Assembly (NCBI GenBank): GCA_005799545.1
Contig: SYGM01000080.1
Location: 1 to 33,312 of the forward strand
DNA: 33,312 nucleotides
Source: Planctomycetia bacterium
GTDB taxonomy: Bacteria > Planctomycetota > UBA1135 > GCA-002686595
Direction: 5' to 3'
The notes beneath the pieces were generated by a model. It was not told the DNA's origin, made no database searches, and saw only the letters and a list, made by a program, of their open reading frames with translations. Positions 8,475 to 16,105 of this stretch are shown here, piece after piece. Positions within the stretch are counted from its first letter, which is position 1. Each line of letters opens with the position of its first letter. Made by a program: the position numbers and the translations under genes.

Positions 8475-10726
8475 TGTGCTTGCGTGCTCACTTCCGCCAC
8501 ACAGACCGCGGCGGGGTCGAAGCGCTCCAGCAGCGCACCCGCCATGGCAGCGAGCGTGCGTGTGACCTTGCCTTCATGCACCTTGACGCCGTCACGCTCG
8601 ATGACCACGGGCCGATCCAGATCGGCGAGGGCATCGTTCAGTCGCAGGCGCACCAAGCCGGCATCTTTCGCCCCTTCGATGCGGAATTTCTGACCCTCGC
8701 GCGTTGCCACGATGCGCGTGCCCGGACGCGGTTCACTGACCGAAAGCCAGTAGAAGCGGTTGTGCACCACATCGTCCTGCAGCCAGATGATCTTCGCTGG
8801 GTTGGGGTCGCGCGTGAATGTGGCCATCCAGGGCAGTGCTTCACGATCCTGTCGATCCATCCAGTGGCCCTTGCCTTCATGGATGACGACCTGATGCGCG
8901 TATCCGCCTTTGTCTTCCATCGCGAGCTTGTCCAGCCGCTCCTTCCACTGAGCGGCGATCTGATTGCGGTTGTAGGCCGCATCGTTGGCACCCATGTGCA
9001 GGGCAAAGCCGATGTTCCTCAGACCGTCGGGCTGGGTCTCGTTGGGATGACCCGCCATCATTCCTGCCGCCGCAAGCTGATCCGCCATGCGCGGGGCAAG
9101 CTGGTAGACGCCATCGCCGCCTGCGCTGTATCCGAGGATGTAAACACGATTCGGATCGACGCCTTCGATGGCGACCATGTTCTCGATCAGGCGCTCGAAG
9201 AGCGGATCGATGTGGCCCTGATGCCAGAGGTTCCAGGTGTCGCTGGGTGCGCGCGGAGCGACGTAAACGCCCTCCTCCAGCGTGTAGAGCTTCTTCTGGT
9301 TTTCCCATTGCTGGTCATTGACGGCCGCGGGCGCACCGCCGCCGCCGTGCATCGAGATCCACAGCGAGCGTGAACCTCGCTTGGCTGATCCGAAGCTCGT
9401 GTACCAGAACGGCATGGACGCGCCGGCGACCTCGAGCTTGCGCGCCTCCAGCTCCGCCTTGCGCTGTTCCGCCAATTGTGCGGCACGGTGCTGCGTGAGC
9501 TGCGACCAGGCCTGGCGGGCCTCCGCCTTGCTGAGCGGCTCGGTCGCCAGAGGCGAACGCAGCACCGCATCCAGCCCCCCCGAGGACAGCAAGCCCTCCA
9601 GCGCACCCAGCGCACCCACCTTGAGATCCATGAGTTGCTCGTCGCGCTCGACCAACAGCGGCAACGAACCCCCGCCGATCACTTGCACCTGATAACGGCC
9701 GTTGAGCGGCAGATTCGCCGTCAGGTGATCGTTGCCATCGAAGCGCTGATCTTTCGAGCGTCCGTCAAAGATCGTCACACCCAGCGGGTTCACGACCTTG
9801 ACCAGAGCCGCAACCCGGGTCTCGCCAGCCTTCACCCGGAAGCGCACTCGAGCCATGCCCGCAGGCACAGCGCTTGATTTGCGCAGATAACGTTCCGTCA
9901 CATCCAGCGCCCGCACGGAGGTGTTCTCCGGTGCCCAGACCATCGGGAACGTCAGCGGCGAGTCCTTCCACGTCGTCGCGAAGATCGCGTGCTGAGGATC
10001 GCCGGTACGCGCCCCCGCTGCGCGATCGACAAACCAACCCTGGTCCAGCGCATCGCCGGTGGCTTCCGCAGCGCCCGTGAAGTGCCATCCGTTGTCCCAG
10101 ATCTCCACCCACGAATGGTTGCCGCTCTTGTCGGACCACAGCGGCGTACCGACGAAGCGGGCGGGCACACCCACGGATCGACAGGCATCGATCAGCAGGA
10201 TCGACAGACCTGTGCACGAGGCAAGACCGCTCTCCAGGGTCTCGTAGGGACTCTGATCGGCCTTCTTGCGCTTCGTTGAATAGCTGACCTTGTTGAGCGC
10301 GAAGATCTGCTGGTTGAGCTTCGCGGCGGCGGCACCGGCGCTGGTCGCGTCCTTGACGAGCGGCCAGAAGCGCGCTCGAAAATCCTGACGCCATGCATCG
10401 CGACGTTCGTTGACGCAGGCATAGGGCAGGATCGCATCCAGAAAGACATCCTCAGGCACGGCTTCCCGCCAAGGCGCAGCATGCCAGGCTTCGAACGCCC
10501 CCTTGCAGTGCGCGATGAGAAACTCCGCCTTGAGGCTTTGCGCATCCTCGAGCGGCATGCGCTCGATCAGCCAGCGCATCGCCGGACGTTGTTCCTCGGG
10601 CACACCGGCCACGGCCGCCTCCAGCTCGGCGCGGTTGGAACCCGCCCGGTCCAGGGCATCGCGCCACTCGGCGCGCAGAGGCAGGAGCAGAGACAGGAAC
10701 AGCAGGACTCGCAGCGGAAAATTCAT
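8471..10726 (-). CDS. Exported transglutaminase-like / alpha-beta hydrolase fusion
   Basis: The 751-residue protein has a short signal peptide (LLFLSLLLPLRA-E). Residues ~130-225 are a transglutaminase-like fold: the nucleophile in SCTGLSILLIDACRSVGVPAR (Cys171), His204 in GNHSWVEIWDNGWHF, and Glu221 after TGAA where many family members have the third residue. A beta-rich middle section (~290-365) follows. Residues ~435-650 are an alpha/beta hydrolase of the depolymerase/feruloyl-esterase type: oxyanion strand HGGGG (460-464), nucleophile Ser534 in LGYSAGGDG, and a His621 candidate in GKGHWMDR. The family is usually extracytoplasmic; its substrate is not known, and amide or ester bonds in a cell-wall or polymer context are an inference. 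It is first in a two-gene unit with dbpA, an odd partner for a secreted enzyme. Codon use is like the neighbours. Confidence 0.82.
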   Translation of the reverse strand: MNFPLRVLLFLSLLLPLRAEWRDALDRAGSNRAELEAAVAGVPEEQRPAMRWLIERMPLEDAQSLKAEFLIAHCKGAFEAWHAAPWREAVPEDVFLDAILPYACVNERRDAWRQDFRARFWPLVKDATSAGAAAAKLNQQIFALNKVSYSTKRKKADQSPYETLESGLASCTGLSILLIDACRSVGVPARFVGTPLWSDKSGNHSWVEIWDNGWHFTGAAEATGDALDQGWFVDRAAGARTGDPQHAIFATTWKDSPLTFPMVWAPENTSVRALDVTERYLRKSSAVPAGMARVRFRVKAGETRVAALVKVVNPLGVTIFDGRSKDQRFDGNDHLTANLPLNGRYQVQVIGGGSLPLLVERDEQLMDLKVGALGALEGLLSSGGLDAVLRSPLATEPLSKAEARQAWSQLTQHRAAQLAEQRKAELEARKLEVAGASMPFWYTSFGSAKRGSRSLWISMHGGGGAPAAVNDQQWENQKKLYTLEEGVYVAPRAPSDTWNLWHQGHIDPLFERLIENMVAIEGVDPNRVYILGYSAGGDGVYQLAPRMADQLAAAGMMAGHPNETQPDGLRNIGFALHMGANDAAYNRNQIAAQWKERLDKLAMEDKGGYAHQVVIHEGKGHWMDRQDREALPWMATFTRDPNPAKIIWLQDDVVHNRFYWLSVSEPRPGTRIVATREGQKFRIEGAKDAGLVRLRLNDALADLDRPVVIERDGVKVHEGKVTRTLAAMAGALLERFDPAAVCVAEVSTQAQ

Positions 10727-10809
10727 CGGGCGGCGAATCTACCCGATATGGGCAGGCACCGTACCGCGGACTCAAGGCTTCGCTGTCCGCTGCCGATATT
10801 CAGGATCCC

Positions 10810-10920
10810 ATGCCCCCCGTCTCCCACCTGGAAGCCTCGCGCGAGCGGTCTCGCTGGGTGGTCGCCTTGGTGGTGTACGGCCTCGTCGCCGCCCTGCTCT
10901 GGGTCGTGCGCACAACCTGA
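10810..10920 (+). CDS. 36-residue single-span membrane peptide upstream of pseudopilin
   Basis: An ATG at 10810, four bases after AGGA, opens a 36-codon frame to a TGA at 10918-10920. The peptide starts with a charged, probably cytoplasmic head (HLEASRERSRW) followed by one hydrophobic helix (VVALVVYGLVAALLWVV) and ends RTT. Third-position GC and the head-helix pattern look coding. It lies 49 bases before the pseudopilin and in the same direction, so it might be an accessory of the pilin/secretion gene. I do not recognise a family. Confidence 0.5.
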   Translation: MPPVSHLEASRERSRWVVALVVYGLVAALLWVVRTT

Positions 10921-10969
10921 GCCGCGCTTCAGTTTCGCGTCCTCGGACGCCGATGCTGGGTTGGATCCG

Positions 10970-11509
10970 ATGCATCGCCCGGCCATTTTTTCCACCTCAC
11001 GAGGCGCACACGGCGGCTTCACGCTGTCGGAGCTGCTGTTGAGCTTCGTGGCTCTGACGCTGGTCGCGCTCGTCGCCATCTCGAGCTTCTTCTCGCAGAC
11101 GGAAGTGACGCTCCACAATGCGGCGCGCCTGCTGGCGGATGACATCCGTACTGCCCAGAACCGCGCGATGCTGCTGCAGGTGCCCGTCGCGCTGCGCTTC
11201 GAGGAGGACGGTGACGGCTACGCGATCGAGGACCTCGGTTTCGGTCCTGCACACCTCAAGGAGCTGATTCCCCCCGTGGCGCGCCGCTATTCGGCGGACG
11301 GCGTCTTCGAGGGCGTTCGCGTCCGGCAGCTGGATCTGGGCGGAGCCACGCAGCTGCGCTTCGATGCCCAGGGCCGCGCGGAGCGTGGAGCGACGATCAC
11401 GCTCGGCTACGAGGGCGAGACCCGTTCCGTGGTGATCGATGCTGGTCGAGGCATCGCCCTCCGTCCGGATTCCACGCGCAATCGCGGTTGGCTGGACTGG
11501 CTGCGCTAG
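10970..11509 (+). CDS. GspH/FimT-like type II pseudopilin
   Basis: The 179-residue product has a prepilin leader cut by PilD/GspO-type peptidase: GAHGG then FTLSELLLSFVALTLVAL, with the conserved Glu at mature position 5, followed by a hydrophobic helix. The rest (HNAARLLADDIRTAQNRAMLLQVPVALRFEEDG) has the GspH/FimT pattern in which RxAQxxA follows the helix and a beta-rich head completes the domain (ATITLGYEGETRSVVID). It would sit at the inner membrane as a minor subunit of a type II secretion or type IV pilus-like pseudopilus. No other T2SS gene is in the window. I chose ATG 10970 because it gives a normal 18-residue leader. The stop TAG overlaps the stop of the convergent gene inside a CTAG. 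Confidence 0.82.
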   Translation: MHRPAIFSTSRGAHGGFTLSELLLSFVALTLVALVAISSFFSQTEVTLHNAARLLADDIRTAQNRAMLLQVPVALRFEEDGDGYAIEDLGFGPAHLKELIPPVARRYSADGVFEGVRVRQLDLGGATQLRFDAQGRAERGATITLGYEGETRSVVIDAGRGIALRPDSTRNRGWLDWLR

Positions 11510-12456
11510 TCCACCCGCTCGAGCACAGCCCACACTCCGTGGTGATCACTGGGCCAGCGACCGTGTGCCCCGCGTTGGTCGAGCAGTCCGGCGCCGAGTG
11601 AACGCCACTGCCGCGTCACGAGGCAGTAGTCGATCTTCGGGCCGCTTTTTCCCCCGCGAAAGGCATGGTAGGTGCCCACTTCGCGTGCGTCGGGATGCAG
11701 ATCGCGAAAGCTGTCGCGCAGGCCGGCAGCGCGCAGAAGCTCCAGCGGAGCACTGCTCTCCTCTGCGTTGAAATCCCCCAGCACGATGCTCGGCGCATCG
11801 CAGGCACGCACCCAGTCTGCAATGAGGCGCGCAGACTCCAGGCGCGCCCGCTCCCCGCGGTGGTCCCAGTGCGTGTTCCAGACCACGAATTCACGCCGGG
11901 TGGCGCGCTCGCGCAGCAATGCATGCGTGCACAGCCGCGTCAGCGCCGCATCCCAACCGACCGAACCCACGACTTCCGGGGTCTCGCTGAGCCAGCGGTC
12001 CGCGGCTTCGACGAGCTCGAAGCGTCGAGTGTCGAAGTACAACGCCGTGTGCTCGCCGCGCGTCCCTCCTTCGCGTCCCTGGCCGACGCGTGCGTGATTC
12101 ACGAGTACTCGATCGAGATACTCCAGCTGAAAATCGAGCGCTTCCTGCAGGCCGATCAGATCGGCACCGGTGCCCACCAGCAGGGCAGCCACGCTTTCCC
12201 TGCGCAGGGGCCAGGCATCCGGTCCATCATCCGCTGTTCCGTAGCGGATGTTGAACGTCAGCGCCGTCACAGGACTGCCGGCGCTGCCTGAATCGGTGCC
12301 GTTTGAATCGGAGCCGTGCGGCACAGCGTTGTCGGGAACAGTGCTGTCGGGAACAGTGCTGTTGGGCTTGGCTGCTGAGGTCGAGCTGTCCACCGGCGGC
12401 CTCGGAGCCATGGAACAACCTGCGATCAGAACCAGCAGCATCCAACGCATGTGCAT
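11506..12456 (-). CDS. Endonuclease/exonuclease/phosphatase-family lipoprotein
   Basis: A lipobox IAGC (Cys14 from the first Met) is followed by a Ser/Pro/Asp-rich linker with STVPD-type repeats and then an EEP-fold domain. The fold's motifs are all present: LTFNIRYG (Asn69), GLQEALDF (Glu105, metal ligand), VVWNTHWDH, VLGDFNAEESSAP (Asp/Asn of the active site), KIDYCLV and PSDHHGVWA (general base Asp-His pair). Total length is 316. The family cleaves phosphodiester or phosphomonoester bonds in nucleic acids, sugars or lipids; this branch resembles the exported proteins annotated as metal-dependent hydrolase or endonuclease, and the substrate cannot be read off. ATG 12456 and ATG 12450 are equally possible starts. 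It converges on the pseudopilin with overlapping TAG stops. Confidence 0.85.
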   Translation of the reverse strand: MHMRWMLLVLIAGCSMAPRPPVDSSTSAAKPNSTVPDSTVPDNAVPHGSDSNGTDSGSAGSPVTALTFNIRYGTADDGPDAWPLRRESVAALLVGTGADLIGLQEALDFQLEYLDRVLVNHARVGQGREGGTRGEHTALYFDTRRFELVEAADRWLSETPEVVGSVGWDAALTRLCTHALLRERATRREFVVWNTHWDHRGERARLESARLIADWVRACDAPSIVLGDFNAEESSAPLELLRAAGLRDSFRDLHPDAREVGTYHAFRGGKSGPKIDYCLVTRQWRSLGAGLLDQRGAHGRWPSDHHGVWAVLERVD

Positions 12457-12487
12457 CGCGGGAGTCTAGCGCAGGCGGAAAAAGTGC

Positions 12488-12517
12488 AGGAGCCGCCCCC
12501 CGAAAGGGGCAGCTCCT
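12488..12517. terminator. Hairpin between rhodanese and EEP-lipoprotein genes
   Basis: AGGAGC pairs with GCTCCT and the inner GCCCC pairs with GGGGC across a CCGAAA-type loop, with a single C-A mismatch between the two stem parts. It lies 205 bases beyond the rhodanese stop and 31 bases before the lipoprotein start, on the leftward transcript. It lacks a T tract, so it may be either a terminator or a leader structure of the lipoprotein gene. Confidence 0.5.
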
Positions 12518-12722
12518 GAAGTCGATCGCGCTCGGGGAGAGCGCTCGACGGCCGAGGCCGGTGGCAGTTCCTGCTCTCGGCGCCTGAAATCGTTAGGCAG
12601 GGGTGATTTCAGGGTCCTGCGATGGGGATCGCAGCATCTGGGTTCGGATGGCAGGTTCTTCCCCCAGACAGAGGTGATATCGGTGGCTTCCCGGCTTCGC
12701 TGAAGCGCTTTCGCGCGACTTT

Positions 12723-13259
12723 CTAGTATCTGGGAATCTTGGGATCGATCTGCTCGCGCCAGGCATCGATGCCGCCGCGCATGGAGTGCACGCGCGTGAA
12801 ACCATGGCCCACGAAGTACGCCGCCACATCCAGGGAACGCATGCCGCTCTTGCAGGAGAACACGATGCGGCGGTCCTTGGGCAGCTCCATGTACTTGGCC
12901 GGGTTGTCGAAGTCGAGTGCCTCGGCCTGCGGGATGTTGGCGATGGCGAGCTCCTGCGGCGTGCGCACGTCGATGAAGCTGAAATCTTCGCCCTGATCCA
13001 GCCAGGCCTTGACTGTCTGGCAGTCAACCTGCATGCGGGCATCAACTTCCTGAGCGTGCTGGATCGTGCGGATCACCTCGGGGATGTCGAGGATGTTGTG
13101 ATCCTTGCAGACCTGTGCCAGCGTGTCCGTGGGCTGGAATCCGCAGGAGGAGCAGCCTCCCACGTGGTAGCGCTGGAACAGCGCGCGCTGGGCGGCAGGA
13201 GCGATATGAAGAATCTCCTCCATGGTCATGGAGGGCTGGATGGAGAGGGTGGAACTCAT
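12723..13259 (-). CDS. DUF1858-rhodanese fusion, sulfur-handling protein
   Basis: The 178-residue cytoplasmic protein has two parts. Residues ~5-60 are a DUF1858-like helical domain with the pair GGCSSCGF (Cys36, Cys39), a type seen next to hybrid-cluster and Fe-S/disulfide proteins. Residues ~78-175 are a single rhodanese domain: FIDVRTPQEL, the active-site loop SCKSGMRS with Cys136 as the persulfide carrier, and HSMRGGIDAWR. A sulfurtransferase or persulfide relay between the CxxC domain and Cys136 is plausible; the acceptor is unknown. I chose ATG 13259 because an upstream in-frame start near 13502 would add a low-complexity stretch lying in the G-rich intergenic region. The stop is TAG, as in two other intact genes here. 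Confidence 0.85.
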   Translation of the reverse strand: MSSTLSIQPSMTMEEILHIAPAAQRALFQRYHVGGCSSCGFQPTDTLAQVCKDHNILDIPEVIRTIQHAQEVDARMQVDCQTVKAWLDQGEDFSFIDVRTPQELAIANIPQAEALDFDNPAKYMELPKDRRIVFSCKSGMRSLDVAAYFVGHGFTRVHSMRGGIDAWREQIDPKIPRY

Positions 13260-13336
13260 GGCGGTACAGAATCCTAGCCTGACGGTGACAACCGGTCGAA
13301 ATCTAACGCTCACGGAAGGCGAGCTGGAAAAATGTT

Positions 13337-13376
13337 CCCCACAGGGTTGAAAAAAGTCTCGTTGTGCCATGTGGGG
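13337..13376. repeat. Inverted repeat in divergent promoter region
   Basis: CCCCACA at 13337-13343 is the exact reverse complement of TGTGGGG at 13370-13376, separated by 26 bases that include an A-rich tract. It lies between the divergent rhodanese gene and the exported protein gene at 13501, so it could be an operator. No regulator is adjacent to support that. Confidence 0.35.
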
Positions 13377-13413
13377 GGCATATTTGTGGGTGTTTTTTAC
13401 GACATTGCATTTT

Positions 13414-13448
13414 GGGGAGGGGGGTAGTCTTCTTGTGCCCCACCCCCC
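13414..13448. promoter_or_regulatory. G-rich/C-rich potential leader hairpin upstream of 13501 gene
   Basis: GGGGAGGGGGG at 13414-13424 can pair with CCCCACCCCCC at 13438-13448 (two mismatches, 13-base loop). The first eight bases can instead pair perfectly with CCCTCCCC at 13474-13481, close to the ribosome site AGGA at 13491-13494. Two mutually exclusive pairings ahead of a start codon look regulatory; this is inference from pairing only. Confidence 0.35.
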
Positions 13449-13500
13449 GTGAGGCGGAGTGACCCAAAGTACTCCCTCCCCCCAAACTCTAGGATTCCCC

Positions 13501-14430
13501 ATGCGTCTCTCTGCTTTCGTGTCCGCCCTCGGACTCGTCGGCGCCGTTGGTTTCGGCGTCGTCTACACCAATCAGGCCACCGCCGTTGCCATCGACGGCT
13601 TCGTTCTCCCCACCTTGGTCGCAGGTGCCAATGTCTTCGAAATCGAAGGCAAGCTGACCGCCTTCAACGTGGCCGCTCGCACGGTCGATGTCAACGACAC
13701 CCGCATCGTGCTGCCGGCCGGAATGCTGATCGACACGGATGCGGACGGCGTCGGCGACATCACGCTGGAAGCACTCGCTGATCCCGCGCTGCCGACCCCG
13801 GTGGGCGGATCGATGATCATCACGGGCACCGCCGCCAGCGTGGCCGGCCAGGCTCGCTTCACCGCTGACGGCGTCTACTTCGAGTTCGCCGAGAACGTCG
13901 TGGTGGGACCGCTGGTCGCCGTGAACGCGGCCGCCGGAACCATCCAGGTGGCGGGCACGGTCGTGAAGATGAATCAGGACCCCCGCTTGCCCTCGATGAT
14001 CCTTGATCTCGGCGGCAACGAGATCAGCCTGGCGCAAATGGCCGGCTACGAGGGCACGCTCGTGGGCGTCGAAGGCCACATGATCGGCACCGAGCTGCAC
14101 GCCAAGGTCGTCGAGACGGAAGTCATCGTCGCGACGCCCAACGCGGATACGGTCATCATCGAGAAGGCGCTGTACAACGCCTCGAAGCGCAGCGTGGAAG
14201 TGCGCGGCTTCGTGACCCGCAACGAGGCGACCGGCCTGATCGCTCCTCAGGTGACGATCGACCTCTCGTGCGACGGCCTCGGCCTCGTCACGGCGAACGT
14301 CGTGGTTGACCCCGCCCTGAATCAGGGCGAGTTCAAGTACAAGTCGAACAACAACGCCGTTCCGACGCACCCGGGCACGGTCTGCGTGAAGACGACCACG
14401 AGCCCCTCGGCTCAGCGCAACGTCGACTGA
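13501..14430 (+). CDS. Exported beta-rich protein of unknown function
   Basis: The 309-residue product begins with an uncleaved anchor or signal peptide (LSAFVSALGLVGAVGFGVVY). I do not recognise the family with confidence. The body carries three similar strand pairs: LTAFNVAARTVDVNDTRIVL, LVAVNAAAGTIQVAGTVV and ALYNASKRSVEVRGFVTR, each a turn of N-x-A followed by a beta strand, which resembles small OB-like DUF5666-type repeats. DTDADGVGD near residue 80 has the D-x-D-x-D-G spacing of a calcium-binding loop. Two Cys near the C-terminus (SCDGLG and TVCVK) could form a disulfide. AGGA six bases before the ATG is a good ribosome site. It stands alone between a divergent promoter and a terminator, so it is probably monocistronic and extracytoplasmic. 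Confidence 0.7.
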   Translation: MRLSAFVSALGLVGAVGFGVVYTNQATAVAIDGFVLPTLVAGANVFEIEGKLTAFNVAARTVDVNDTRIVLPAGMLIDTDADGVGDITLEALADPALPTPVGGSMIITGTAASVAGQARFTADGVYFEFAENVVVGPLVAVNAAAGTIQVAGTVVKMNQDPRLPSMILDLGGNEISLAQMAGYEGTLVGVEGHMIGTELHAKVVETEVIVATPNADTVIIEKALYNASKRSVEVRGFVTRNEATGLIAPQVTIDLSCDGLGLVTANVVVDPALNQGEFKYKSNNNAVPTHPGTVCVKTTTSPSAQRNVD

Positions 14431-14499
14431 TCGGAGTCAAAGACCGGCACAGGAAAGGCGATTGCCAGGAACAGTCGTCCGAATGCGCCGAGCTCTGAA

Positions 14500-14524
14500 G
14501 CCCCGCGGCGTCCAGCCGCGGGGC
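14500..14524 (+). terminator. Intrinsic terminator-like hairpin
   Basis: GCCCCGCGGC at 14500-14509 and GCCGCGGGGC at 14515-14524 form a perfect 10-bp stem with a five-base loop, followed by the modestly T-rich ACCTTCATTTC. It lies 70 bases after the stop of the exported protein gene and ahead of proS. Confidence 0.75.
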
Positions 14525-14592
14525 ACCTTCATTTCAGGGGCCGGCATGGCCGCGCACCTGCCCGCGCCCTAGACTTTCCGGCCGGAAACAAC

Positions 14593-16095
14593 ATGGCCGA
14601 AGCACGCATCACGACTCGTTCGAAGGATTACGCCCAGTGGTATCAGGATGTCCTGCGGGAGGCAGGCCTGGCCGAGCCCGCCGAGGTGGTGCGGGGCTGC
14701 ATGGTGATCAAGCCGCACGGCTACGCCATATGGGAGAAGATGCAATCCGATCTCGACCGCCGCTTCAAGGCGACCGGCCACCAGAATGCGTATTTCCCGC
14801 TCCTGATCCCGCTCTCCTTCCTGGCGAAAGAGGCCCAGCATGTCGAGGGCTTCGCGATGGAGTGCGCCGTCGTGACCCACTCGGGGCTCAAGGCCGCGGA
14901 CGGCAAGCTCACGCTCAAGAACGAGCTTGAGGAGCCTTATGTGGTGCGCCCCACGTCCGAGACGATCATCGGGCACTTCTTCGCCAAATGGATCGACAGC
15001 TACCGCGATCTGCCGCTCCTCATCAACCAGTGGGCGAACGTGATGCGCTGGGAGCTGCGCACGCGCCTGTTCCTGCGCACCGGCGAGTTCCTCTGGCAGG
15101 AGGGTCATACGGCTCACGCCACGCACGCCGAGGCGCAGGAGGAGGTGCGCCGCATGCTCGACGTCTACCGCGACTTCGCTCACGAAGTCATGGCGCTGCC
15201 GGTCCTTCAGGGCGTCAAGACCGACAACGAGCGCTTTGCCGGCGCCGTGGAAACGACCTGCATCGAAGCGATGATGCAGGACGGCAAGGCGCTGCAGGCA
15301 GGAACCAGTCACGACCTCGGCCAGAACTTCGGCAAGGCCTTCAACGTCACCTTCCAGAACGAGAAGGGCGAGCGAGAGCACGTCTGGCAGACCTCATGGG
15401 GTGTATCGACCCGCCTGGTGGGCGCCGTGGTGATGGCGCACAGCGACGATGACGGCCTCGTGCTGCCGCCGCGACTGGCACCGATCCACGTGGTGATCGT
15501 CCCGATCTGGAAGAGCGATGCAGAGAAGGCCGCCACCGTGGACGCCGCGCGGCGCATCGCCAAGGAACTCGGCGACGACGGCCTCAGCGTCAAGGTTGAC
15601 GATCGCGACAACTTGCGCCCCGGTGACAAATACTACGAGTGGGAGCGCAAGGGGGTCCCCGTGCGCGTCGAGATCGGGCCGCGCGATCTGGAGTCGCGCA
15701 GCGTCATGATCAAGCGCCGCATCGCTCCCGTGGATGCCAACGGCAAGGCCATCAAGGAGAAGCTGGCGATGGAGGGCCTCGGCGTGGCTCTCGGCAAAGT
15801 GCTCGACGAGTTTCAGCGCTTCCTGTTCGAGCGGGCTCTCCAGTTCCGGGAATCGAACACCATCACCGTCGATAGCTGGAAAGAATTCTGCGAGGTCTTC
15901 GCCGGCGAGGGCTCGAAGTTCGTCTACGCACACTGGGACGGCACGGGCGAGACCGAAAAGGCGATCAAGGAAGCCACCAAGGCGACCATCCGCTGCCTGC
16001 CGTACCCCGGTCAGGGTCCTGCGGCCGAGCCGGGTGTGTGCATCAAGACCGGCAAGCCCAGCGCGCGCCGGGTCCTGTTCGCGAAGAACTACTGA
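14593..16095 (+). CDS. proS: Prolyl-tRNA synthetase, archaeal/eukaryotic type
   Basis: The 500-residue class II synthetase charges tRNA-Pro with proline in the cytoplasm. Signature segments are present: [10 protein letters not shown]-like motif 1 region ([16 protein letters not shown]), [15 protein letters not shown], motif 2 with [21 protein letters not shown], and motif 3 in [20 protein letters not shown]. The bacterial-type insertion domain between motifs 2 and 3 is absent. An anticodon-binding domain (HVVIVPIWK..., [13 protein letters not shown]) and the C-terminal ProRS-C domain follow, ending [14 protein letters not shown] with the terminal Tyr typical of this class. Only two Cys remain in that last domain (IRC, GVC), so its zinc site is probably incomplete. 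This gene is normally single-copy and essential. It converges on the phospholipase D gene with a 10-base gap. Confidence 0.95.
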   Translation: MAEARITTRSKDYAQWYQDVLREAGLAEPAEVVRGCMVIKPHGYAIWEKMQSDLDRRFKATGHQNAYFPLLIPLSFLAKEAQHVEGFAMECAVVTHSGLKAADGKLTLKNELEEPYVVRPTSETIIGHFFAKWIDSYRDLPLLINQWANVMRWELRTRLFLRTGEFLWQEGHTAHATHAEAQEEVRRMLDVYRDFAHEVMALPVLQGVKTDNERFAGAVETTCIEAMMQDGKALQAGTSHDLGQNFGKAFNVTFQNEKGEREHVWQTSWGVSTRLVGAVVMAHSDDDGLVLPPRLAPIHVVIVPIWKSDAEKAATVDAARRIAKELGDDGLSVKVDDRDNLRPGDKYYEWERKGVPVRVEIGPRDLESRSVMIKRRIAPVDANGKAIKEKLAMEGLGVALGKVLDEFQRFLFERALQFRESNTITVDSWKEFCEVFAGEGSKFVYAHWDGTGETEKAIKEATKATIRCLPYPGQGPAAEPGVCIKTGKPSARRVLFAKNY

Positions 16096-16105
16096 GGTCT
16101 CCGGC

